A stretch of 64,000 nucleotides of DNA from Ancylobacter sp. TS-1 (GTDB lineage Bacteria; Pseudomonadota; Alphaproteobacteria; Rhizobiales; Xanthobacteraceae): assembly GCF_009223885.1 (NCBI RefSeq), contig NZ_CP045144.1:248001-312000 (forward strand). The letters run 5' to 3'. The position numbers and the translations under genes are program-made. Below are positions 48,000 through 57,500 of this stretch, piece after piece. The notes beneath the pieces are model-generated. The model saw nothing but the letters and a program-made list of their open reading frames with translations, had not been told where the DNA came from and made no database searches. Position 1 is the stretch's first letter. Each line of letters starts with the position of its first letter.

Positions 48000-48028
48000 C
48001 GGCACGGCGCTGTCCCGCCCGCGACGCG

Positions 48029-48934
48029 TTACATCCGCCAGCGCTTGTAGAACCAGGTCCACTGCTCGGGATGCTCGCGCACCCAGCCCTCGACCACCGA
48101 GGTGATCGCCTGCATGGCGCCGTCGACGTCGATCTTGCCCTTCGCGTCGCGCGGCAGGTCGAGCGCCGGCGTGCACTGGATGCGGAAGCGGCCTTCGGGC
48201 AGGCGGATCACCCGCACGCCGTGCACCGGGCACTCATACAGCCGGGCGAGGCGGGCGATGGTGGGATTGGACGAGCAGGGCTGCCCGAAGAACTGCACCG
48301 TCGGTCCGCCGCGCCGCACCTGATCCACCAGAATGCCAAGATGCTTGCCCTGGTCGAGCACGGCGGCAAGCTCGAACACCGCGACATGCGAGGCGGCGAC
48401 GAGATTGCCCATCACCCGGCTTCTCGCCTCGAACAGCAGGTCGGCGAAGAAGGAATTGTCCGGCGCGCGGAACAGCACCGCGCTGTCGAGCCCCTGCGCG
48501 GCGGCGGCGATGGCCGGCAGCTCCCAGTTGGCGAGATGCGCGGTGAAGACCAGTGCCGGCTTGCCGTCGATCCGCATGGCCACGAAGTTCGAGACGCCCG
48601 TGGTCTCGATCCGGCTCTTCGACGGCTCCCACATATTGTATTGCCAGATGCGGTCGAGATGGACGAACTCGCCCGCCATGCGGCCGAGATTGTCCCACAT
48701 GCCGACCGCGATCGCCTCGCGCTCGGCCTCGGTCTTCTCCGGAAAGGCCAGCCGCAGGTTCTTTAGCGACTGCTGGTGGATCGGGGTGAAGCGGCCGATA
48801 TGGCGCGCCCAGAAGCCGCCGGCCCAGGAGGCGAAGCGCGGCGGTTGCAGCCGCAGCAGCCGCATGAGCGTCCACACGCTCGCCGACAGGGTGGCATCGC
48901 GCAGCCGGAGGTGCCAGGGGCGGGCAGGGGGCAT
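48029..48934 (-). CDS. lpxXL: Lipid A very-long-chain acyltransferase (LpxXL-type)
   Basis: This 301-residue LpxL/HtrB-fold acyltransferase probably transfers the long acyl chain from AcpXL to lipid A at the inner membrane. The stretch TAHLANWELPA gives the catalytic H-x4-D/E-type motif, and GILVDQVRRGGPTVQFFGQPC is typical. It has an N-terminal membrane helix. Its place at the end of an acpXL cluster is the main reason for the LpxXL name. It lies 32 bp after the alcohol dehydrogenase gene. Confidence 0.88.
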   Translation of the reverse strand: MPPARPWHLRLRDATLSASVWTLMRLLRLQPPRFASWAGGFWARHIGRFTPIHQQSLKNLRLAFPEKTEAEREAIAVGMWDNLGRMAGEFVHLDRIWQYNMWEPSKSRIETTGVSNFVAMRIDGKPALVFTAHLANWELPAIAAAAQGLDSAVLFRAPDNSFFADLLFEARSRVMGNLVAASHVAVFELAAVLDQGKHLGILVDQVRRGGPTVQFFGQPCSSNPTIARLARLYECPVHGVRVIRLPEGRFRIQCTPALDLPRDAKGKIDVDGAMQAITSVVEGWVREHPEQWTWFYKRWRM

Positions 48935-48966
48935 CGGGAGGCCGGGTTGTCGGGACGGGTCCGCGT

Positions 48967-49989
48967 TCAGAAGGTGATGACGACCTTGCCGAACACGCGG
49001 CGGGTTTCCAGCCGCTCCAGCCCGGAGCCGAACTGTTCGAGCGGGAACTCGGAATCGATGACCGGCAGCACGCCGCGCTCCATGCGCTTGAGGCCGTCGG
49101 CGATGGCGCGGATCGGCGCACCGAAGGAGCCGATGATGCGGTACTGGCGCTGGAAGAGCTGCATCAGGTTCATGTTCACCGACACGCCCGAGGTCGAGCC
49201 GCAGGTGACGAGCCGCGCGCCCGGACGCATGGACAGCAGCGAGCCGTTCCACGTTTCCGCGCCGACATGCTCGAACACGACGTCGACGCCCTTCTTCTTG
49301 GTGATCTTGCGCACCTCGTGCTCGAAGCGTTCCGTGCGGTAGTTGATGGCGTGGTCGGCGCCGAGCGCCAGCGCCTTGGCGCACTTCTCGTCGTCGCCGG
49401 CGGTGGTGATGACGGTGCAGCCGATCTCCTTGGCCATGCGGATCGCCACCGTGCCGATGCCCGAGCCGGCGGCGTGGACCAGCACGGTCTCGCCCGGCTC
49501 CAGCTTGGCATTGTCGAACAGCATGTGCTCGACGGTGGAGAAGGTGACGGGCGCGGTGGCGGCGTCCACCCAGGAGATGCCCTCCGGGATCGGCACGCAC
49601 AGGCGGTCCTTGATGTTCAGCGTCTCGCGGGCGAAGCCGTCGACATGGAAGCCCATGACGCCGGCGACTTCCTCGCAGAGATTGTCGCGGCCCTGCCGGC
49701 ACATGCGGCACTGGCCGCAGGTCAGCGCGCCGTACATGGCGACCTTGGAGCCCGGCTTGAAGCGGGTCACGCCCTCGCCGGTGGCGACGACCTCGCCGAC
49801 CGCCTCGGCGCCGACGACCAGCGGCATCTTGCGCTTGGCGAAGGCCATGCCGCGCCAGCCCCACACGTCGATGTGGTTCAGCGCCAGCGCCTTGATGCTC
49901 ACCTGCACCTCGCCCGGCTCCGGCGCGCCGGGCTCCGGCAGGTCGGTGAGGATAAGCTCGCGGTCGGACACCAGCTGAAGGGCGCGCAT
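48967..49989 (-). CDS. Zinc-type alcohol dehydrogenase/quinone reductase family protein of the acpXL cluster
   Basis: This 340-residue MDR-superfamily enzyme has the zinc-lobe cysteines in CGQCRMCRQGRDNLC and the cofactor motif AAGSGIGTVA. A homologue occupies this position in acpXL clusters of Rhizobiales (often called adhXL), and its probable work is in making the hydroxylated long-chain acyl group, but this is not established. ATG 49989 has GGAG upstream; the longer frame adds an unneeded tail. Confidence 0.85.
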   Translation of the reverse strand: MRALQLVSDRELILTDLPEPGAPEPGEVQVSIKALALNHIDVWGWRGMAFAKRKMPLVVGAEAVGEVVATGEGVTRFKPGSKVAMYGALTCGQCRMCRQGRDNLCEEVAGVMGFHVDGFARETLNIKDRLCVPIPEGISWVDAATAPVTFSTVEHMLFDNAKLEPGETVLVHAAGSGIGTVAIRMAKEIGCTVITTAGDDEKCAKALALGADHAINYRTERFEHEVRKITKKKGVDVVFEHVGAETWNGSLLSMRPGARLVTCGSTSGVSVNMNLMQLFQRQYRIIGSFGAPIRAIADGLKRMERGVLPVIDSEFPLEQFGSGLERLETRRVFGKVVITF

Positions 49990-50091
49990 GGACAACTCCG
50001 GGACAGCAGCGGCGGCAGGGCCGGCCTCGGGCCTCATACGGGGACGAGGCGCGGCCGGATGCCGACGTAAGGACGAGGGTGGATATCGAAA

Positions 50092-50844
50092 TCAGCGCTG
50101 GATGGCTAGTGCGGCGGTGAGTCCGCCATCCACCGGCAGCGTCGCCCCGGTGACGTAGCCCGCGCCCGGCGAGAGCAGGAAGGCCACCACCGCCGCGACA
50201 TCGGCGGGATTGGCGAAGCGTCCGGCCGGGATCTGCTTCTCGACATTGGCACGATAGGCGGCGTAGGGCACCAGCATGGCAGTGTCGACAAAGCCGGGTG
50301 CGACGACGTTCACCGTCACGCCGCGCCGCGCGCTCTCGATGGCCAGCGTCCGGCAATAGCCGGCCAGCGCCGCCTTGGAGCCCGCATAGATGGCGTTGCC
50401 GGCATTGGCGACATCGGCGGCGATGGAGCCGATGGCCACGATGCGCCCGGCGCGGGCGCGCGTCATCGGTCGCACCAGCGCCCCGACCAGCTTCACGAAG
50501 GACCAGTAGTTCACCTGCATGAGCTGTTCAGCCCGGTGCTGGTCGACCAGCGCGGCGAGCGTGTCGTAGCTCATGCCGGCATTGTGGACGAAGCCGAAAT
50601 AGGTCGGCTCCTCGGCGATCACGGCGGCGAAGGCATCGACGGAGGCCTTGTCGGCGAGGTCGAGCGCGCGCGCCTCGACCATGGCGTCGGGCTTCTCCGC
50701 GCGGATGTCCGCGATCAGCGCCTGCCCCTCGGCTTCCGCCGTGCGCACGGTGAAGACGACCTCGAAGCCCGCCAGCGCGAGGGCACGAACAATGGCGGCG
50801 CCGACGCCGCGGCCGCCTCCGGTGACGAGGACACGCTGGGTCAT
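50092..50844 (-). CDS. FabG-like short-chain dehydrogenase
   Basis: This 250-residue SDR has the TGGGRGVG cofactor motif, HNAGMSYD, Ser of AIGSIAA and YAGSK. The C-terminal LPVDGGLT is typical of ketoacyl reductases. Lying among fabF and acp genes it could reduce the beta-keto group of the growing long chain, but its place is after a hairpin, so it may also be a later insertion. It has 102 bp to the next gene downstream. Confidence 0.85.
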   Translation of the reverse strand: MTQRVLVTGGGRGVGAAIVRALALAGFEVVFTVRTAEAEGQALIADIRAEKPDAMVEARALDLADKASVDAFAAVIAEEPTYFGFVHNAGMSYDTLAALVDQHRAEQLMQVNYWSFVKLVGALVRPMTRARAGRIVAIGSIAADVANAGNAIYAGSKAALAGYCRTLAIESARRGVTVNVVAPGFVDTAMLVPYAAYRANVEKQIPAGRFANPADVAAVVAFLLSPGAGYVTGATLPVDGGLTAALAIQR

Positions 50845-50900
50845 GGACGCATTCCTTTCCTCGCCGTTGCGGCTTCCGATGGCGGGGTGGGCGAAATGAC

Positions 50901-50925
50901 AGTGGCCGGGACAGGCCCGGCCACT
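50901..50925 (-). terminator. Intra-cluster hairpin between fabF1 and the FabG-like gene
   Basis: AGTGGCCGGG and CCCGGCCACT form a perfect 10-bp stem around five bases, about 30 bp after the fabF1 stop. On the minus strand it is followed by TGTCATTT, a short T-rich tail. It could attenuate transcription into the downstream half of the cluster. Confidence 0.5.
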
Positions 50926-50953
50926 GCGGTATTCATATGCGGTCGGTCCCCGC

Positions 50954-52234
<1,281 letters not shown>

Positions 52235-52276
52235 GATCTGCTCCTCGGAAGCGGTGCGCTTCCGCCTTTGTGGGGG

Positions 52277-53458
52277 TCAGTCGACGCGCTCGACCAGCGC
52301 GACGCCTTCCCCACGCCAATGCCCCACTGCGGTCACGATGGCACGGGAAAGCGTGCCGTCGAAAGGCTTTTCCAACGGCTCGCCGGGCAGCGGGGCGAAA
52401 AGCCGCCCTTCTGCGACGCAGAGCGTCGCCAGCGCCAGCGCCACCGGCATCTGGGCTTCCAGCCCATGGCCGACGCGGTCGGTCACTGAGCGCACCGGCA
52501 GCCCGGAACGGGCGAGAACGGCGGCTTCGGCCCGGGTCGGCTCGGGCGCCCCGGTGGCGGCGGAGAGGATGGCAGTACCCTCGCTCACGCCGCCTTCGGC
52601 CGTCTTCACGAGCTGTTCGATCACCGCCTCGACGGCGCCCGGCTCGTTGCGCTGGGCGCGCTCGGACCAGACGCCGGAAAGCTTGGCGATGGGCTTGGCG
52701 CCGCGCGCGGTGGCGTGCTCGGGCGATTCCAGCACCAGGAAGGCGCCGGCCGAGCCGGTCGGCACGCCCTGCGGGTCGGCCAGCACCGGCGCCCAGGGGG
52801 CGTGGCGGGCGAGGCGCTTCAGCGCGAAGAGCAGCAGCATGTCGCGCCGCTCGGCATTGTAGGCGCCGCCGACGAGGGCGATCTCGCTGGTGCCGGCCGC
52901 GATGCGCGACCAGCCGATGCGGACCGCGTCGGTGCCCGAGCTTTCCTCGCCCATGAAGGTGCGCGAGGAGCCGGTGACGCCGTGCACGATGGAGATGTTG
53001 CCGGCGAGAAGATTGGAGAGCTGGGCCAGGAACAGCGTCGGGCGCAGGTTCGACTGGAGCTGCTCGTTGAGGAAAACCTCGGGGTTCGGCTGCTTCTCGA
53101 TGTCGGTCAGGATGGCGCCGTCGACCGCCTGGTCGCGCTCGCCGCCGCCCGCCGCGACCACCATGTCGGTGGCGCCCAGAATGTCCTTGTCGCCCTTGAT
53201 GCCGGCGGAATCGAGCGCGAGGCCGGCCGCATAGGTGCCGATGCGCTGCCACGGTTCCATCTGCCGCTGATCGCCCTTCTTGGGGATCTGCGCGTCGAAA
53301 CTGATCTTGGCCAGCGGGTGGACCACGTAGGGAGCGAAGCTCTCCTCGTCGACCGCCTGCGTGCCCGCGGAGAGGGCGTCCCAGTGGACAGCCGGGCCCT
53401 CACCGAGCGAGGAGACGATCCCGATGCCGGTGATCCAGACGTCGCGGCGATCAGACAT
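52277..53458 (-). CDS. fabF2XL: Beta-ketoacyl synthase paralogue lacking catalytic Cys (FabF2XL)
   Basis: This 393-residue condensing-enzyme homologue has a divergent active site. Where FabF has TACTSG, it reads HGVTGSSRT (159-167) with no Cys, and where FabF has NAHGTSTP, it reads SAATGAPEP without the His; only the last His (VGHGLEAQ) is kept. It should therefore not condense on its own and may act as a chain-length-factor-like subunit beside FabF1. The stop of fabZ overlaps its start by 8 bp. The name follows position in the cluster. Confidence 0.85.
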   Translation of the reverse strand: MSDRRDVWITGIGIVSSLGEGPAVHWDALSAGTQAVDEESFAPYVVHPLAKISFDAQIPKKGDQRQMEPWQRIGTYAAGLALDSAGIKGDKDILGATDMVVAAGGGERDQAVDGAILTDIEKQPNPEVFLNEQLQSNLRPTLFLAQLSNLLAGNISIVHGVTGSSRTFMGEESSGTDAVRIGWSRIAAGTSEIALVGGAYNAERRDMLLLFALKRLARHAPWAPVLADPQGVPTGSAGAFLVLESPEHATARGAKPIAKLSGVWSERAQRNEPGAVEAVIEQLVKTAEGGVSEGTAILSAATGAPEPTRAEAAVLARSGLPVRSVTDRVGHGLEAQMPVALALATLCVAEGRLFAPLPGEPLEKPFDGTLSRAIVTAVGHWRGEGVALVERVD

Positions 53459-53960
53459 GCGTCAGATTTCCTTGGCATGCGCCTTCGACGGCGGACGGCG
53501 CGTCGCTCATCGGCATGCCGATGCGCTCGGCGGTCGACAGCAGGTAGCCACGCAGTTCGGGCGCCGGGAAGGGCATGGTCTTGAGGGTGATTTCGGCGTT
53601 GCAGACCAGCTTGCCCTCGACCCGGCCCTCGGCCTTGATCCGGGCATAGCCCGAACCGTCATGGTCGAGGCGGGCGAACACCTCGATCACCTGACCGGGG
53701 ATCACGAAGGTGCGCAGCTTGCCCTTGTCGACCGAGGCGAGGAACGCCATGCGGTCGTAATTGTGCAGGCGCAGCAGCAGCATGCCGCTGGTCTGCGCCA
53801 TGATCTCGAACAGCAGGACGCCGGGCAGCAACGGGTGTCCGGGGAAATGGCCCTCGAAGATCGGGCTCTCGTCCGGAACCGTATTGGCGGTCTTCAACGT
53901 GCGGGCCTCGAGATCAAGCTCGAGGACCCTGTCGACCATCTGGAAATATTCGAGCCGCAT
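53451..53960 (-). CDS. fabZXL: 3-hydroxyacyl-ACP dehydratase (FabZ-type)
   Basis: This 169-residue hot-dog-fold dehydratase has the FabZ signature GHFPGHPLLPGVLLFE, with His38 and Glu52 as the catalytic pair. The C-terminus runs about 20 residues longer than in housekeeping FabZ. ATG 53960 is used. It lies between acpXL (38 bp upstream) and fabF2 (8-bp overlap). Confidence 0.9.
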   Translation of the reverse strand: MRLEYFQMVDRVLELDLEARTLKTANTVPDESPIFEGHFPGHPLLPGVLLFEIMAQTSGMLLLRLHNYDRMAFLASVDKGKLRTFVIPGQVIEVFARLDHDGSGYARIKAEGRVEGKLVCNAEITLKTMPFPAPELRGYLLSTAERIGMPMSDAPSAVEGACQGNLTHV

Positions 53961-53998
53961 CAACCCGCCCTGCGCACGCGCCGTTTCCCGATCCGCGA

Positions 53999-54280
53999 TC
54001 AGGCGGACTTTGCGGCGATCAGCTCGTCGATCCGTGCCACGAGGTTCTTGAGCACGAAGTACTGCTCGGTCGTAGCCTTGCCCTCGTTCACTTCCTGCGT
54101 CCAGCTTTCCAGCGGCAGCTTGATGCCGAACGCCTTGTCGATGGCGAAGGCGATGTCGAGGAAGTCCAGGCTGTCGATGCCGAGATCGTCGATCGCATGG
54201 CTCTCCGGCGTGATGTTCTCGCGCGGAATGTCGCACGTCTCGGCAATGATGTTGGCAACGGTCTCGAACGTGGTCGACAT
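53999..54280 (-). CDS. acpXL: Very-long-chain acyl carrier protein AcpXL
   Basis: This 93-residue acyl carrier protein has the phosphopantetheine Ser37 in [10 protein letters not shown] and the AcpXL-specific stretch [24 protein letters not shown]. AcpXL carries the C26-C28 acyl chain until LpxXL adds it to lipid A. ATG 54280 is the start. It is the first gene of the cluster. Confidence 0.95.
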   Translation of the reverse strand: MSTTFETVANIIAETCDIPRENITPESHAIDDLGIDSLDFLDIAFAIDKAFGIKLPLESWTQEVNEGKATTEQYFVLKNLVARIDELIAAKSA

Positions 54281-54372
54281 GAAATGCCTCTGGTCTCGGC
54301 GGCCGCGTCCGGCCACGGTTGAATCGGTTCCCCGTCGCGCTGGCGACGGCGTGCCCTCTGATGATGACGGCC

Positions 54373-54401
54373 CGTATACCTAAGCGCGGACGGCTATTCA
54401 A
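54373..54401 (-). promoter_or_regulatory. Sigma-70-type promoter of the acpXL cluster
   Basis: On the minus strand TTGAAT (54401-54396) is spaced 17 bp from TATACG (54378-54373), leaving a leader of about 85 bases before the acpXL start. Reasonable but untested. Confidence 0.5.
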
Positions 54402-54535
54402 TGGCGCCGGCGTGGCAATCCTCGGCTGTGTGACATCCGTGCCGCCCGCATCCGTATCGACCCTGTCATGGCTCATACGCCGTTTTCGTCCTATCGTCCC
54501 GCTCCAGAACGGCAGTCAGTGGTGGGGTAGGTGTC

Positions 54536-57500
54536 ATGGTCCCGTGTGCTTCGGCCTTTTCCCGGCTCCTGCGGACGGTCGCAGTGATCGTGCTCGGGGC
54601 CGCCTTCACCCTGCCGGCGCAGGCCCAGACGGCCGCTCCCGCCCCGCCGGCCAAGCCGGCGACAAATACCGCGCAGCCGGCCAAGCCGGCGACGAATACC
54701 GCCCAGCCGGCCAAGCCGGCGACAAATACCGCGCAGCCGGCCAAGCCGGCGGCCGCCGGATCGCCGGCCAACGCCGCCGCCACGGCCCAGCAGATCGCCC
54801 GGCCGGCGGCGGATGCCCTGCCGGCGACCTATTCGCGGCCGGATCTCGTGGAGGCGTCGCGCCGGCTGCAGGCCCTGCTCCAGCGCGACCGCGCCCCGCT
54901 CGCCAAGCCGGTGGCACAGCTGCGCAAGGAGGCCGACGCTGCGCTGGCGGCGGACGATGCGCGCACCGCCGCCGAAATCTACGGCAAGCTGGCGCGCGCC
55001 GCTCCGGCGGATGCCGGCGCCTGGCAGCGCCTGTCGCGCGCCCTCTCGCGCATCAAGCCGAAGGACGACGAGAACGCCGACACCTTCCTTGAGCGCGCGC
55101 AGGCCGCCGCCTTCCTCGCCTATCGTGCCGCCACCACCCGGGCCCAGCAGGCCGATGCCCTGTTCGCGATCGGCCATCTCTACGACCAGCGTTCGCTGTG
55201 GCGCCCGGCGCTCGACACCTTCGCCACCGCGCTCACCTATGCCAACGTGCCCGACCAGCGCGCCTTCTACGACAAGCTGCGCGAGGAGCGGGGCTTCCGC
55301 ATTCTCGACTACAGCGTCGATTCGGACGCCTCCAGCCCGCGCATCTGCGTCGAGTTCTCCGAGCCGCTGGCGGGCGGCGGGCGGGACTATTCCGCCTATG
55401 TGACGCTGAGCGGCCCCGGCGGCCCGGTCGACAAGCCGGCCGTCACCAGCGAGGCGAGCCAGCTCTGCGTCGAGGGACTCAGGCACGGCGAGAGCTACGA
55501 GGTGAAGCTGCGGCAGGGCCTGCCCTCGTCGATCGCCGCCGAGCCGCTGCGCGAGAGCGCCGACCTCACCATCTATGTGCGCGACCGCAAGCCGGGCGTG
55601 CGCTTCACCGGGCGCAACTATGTGCTGCCGCGCAGCGGTCCGCGCGGCATTCCGGTGATCAGCGTCAACACCTCGCGCGTCGGCGTGGAACTGTTCCGCA
55701 TCGGCGACCGCAGCCTGATTCCGACCGCGCTCGAAGGCGATTTCCGCCGCAACCTCGCCGGCTACGACATCCAGCAGCTCAAGGACGGCAAGGCCGAGCT
55801 GGTGTTCAAGGGCGAGCTGGAGACCGCCTCGCCGCTCAACGAGGACGTGACCACCTCGCTGCCGGTCGACGAGGCGGTGGGAACGCTGTCGCCCGGCGTC
55901 TACGTGCTCGCCGCCCGGCCGGCCGGCGAGGCCGCCGATCCCAATGACGAGTGGGGCACGCGGGCGACGCAGTGGTTCGTGGTCTCCGATCTCGGCCTCA
56001 CGGCGCTTTCCGGCAGCAACGGCCTGACCGTGCTGGTCCGCGCCCTCGGCACCGCCCAGCCGCTCGAAGGCGTCGAGCTGCGCCTGCTCGCCAAGTCCAA
56101 CGAGGTGCTGGCGACGACCCGCACCGATGCCAGCGGCGCGGGGGCCTTCGACGCCGGGCTGATGCGCGGCACGGAAGGGTTCGCGCCCTCCGTCGTGGTG
56201 GCGCAGGCGAAGGAGGGCGACTACGCCTTCCTGTCGCTGGACGACCAGGCCTTCGACCTCACCGACCGCGGCGTCGGCGGGCGCGCGGCGCCGGAGAAGC
56301 TCGACGCCTTCGTCACCACCGAGCGCGGCGTCTACCGCTCGGGCGAGAGCGTCCACGTCACCGCGCTGCTGCGCAACCCGCAGGTGGCGGCGGCGCGCGG
56401 CATTCCGCTCACCCTCGTGCTCAAGCGCCCCGACGGCGTGGAGGAGCGCCGTGTGCTGGCGGAGGACGCCGGCGCGGGCGGGCGCACGGTGGACTTCGCC
56501 CTCATGGGCGACGCCATGACCGGCACCTGGCGGGTCGAGGCCTATGCCGATCCGCGTGGCGCGCCGACCGGCGCCACCACCTTCCTGCTGGAAGACTACG
56601 TGCCCGAGCGGCTGGCGCTCGACCTTTCCTCCACCGCGACCGTCATCGCCGCCGGTACCACGGTGACGGTGGCGGCGGACGGGCGCTGGCTGTTCGGCCC
56701 GCCGGCCGCCGGCCTCGATGTCGAGGGCGAGATCGAGGTGCGGGTCGCCACCCAGCGCCCCGGCCTGCCCGGCTGGCGCTTCGGCCGGCCCGATGACGGC
56801 TTCACCCCGGTGCGCGAGCCGCTGGCCGCCTCCGCCGTGACGGACGCGCAGGGCAAGGCGAGCCTTGCCGCCGTCCTGCCGTCGCTGCCGCCGAGCGCGC
56901 GCCCGCTGGAAGCGGAGATCTTCGTCGCGCTCAATGAGGGTGGCGGGCGGGCGGTGCGCCGCTCGCTGGTGCTGCCGGTGCGGCCCGGAGGCCCCGGAAT
57001 CGGCGTGAAGCCGCTCTTCGAGGGCGCCGGTCCCGGCGAGAACGCCAATGCCGGCTTCGAGGTGCAGGCCTTCGACGCCACCGGGGCGCCGGCGGCGCTC
57101 AAGGGCGGGCAATGGGCGCTCTACCGCCTCGAGACGCGCTACCAGTGGTATCGCCTCGGCGGCGCCTGGGATTTCGAGCCGGTCGAGACCGTCTCCAAGG
57201 TCGCGGACGGCAAGGTCGAGCTGTCCGCCGGTGCGCCGGCACGGCTGAACGTGCCGGTCGCCTGGGGACGCTACCGGCTGGAGGTGAGCGACGGGCGCAT
57301 CGCCACCGCCGTTCCCTTCGAGGCCGGCTGGGGCGGCGGCGCCACCGCCGACGCGCCGGACCGGCTGGAAGTCGGGCTCGACAAGGCCCAGTACGATGAC
57401 GGCGAAACCGTGAAGGTGAACCTCACCAGCCGCCATGCCGGCTCGGCCACCGTGCTGATCGTCGGCGACGGCGTGCTCGCCTCGAAGACGCTCGACGTGC

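Noticed and set aside
54648..54753. Possible CRISPR-like direct repeats
   Set aside because: The 30-bp units have no spacers, lie in frame within a coding region and encode a repeating decapeptide.
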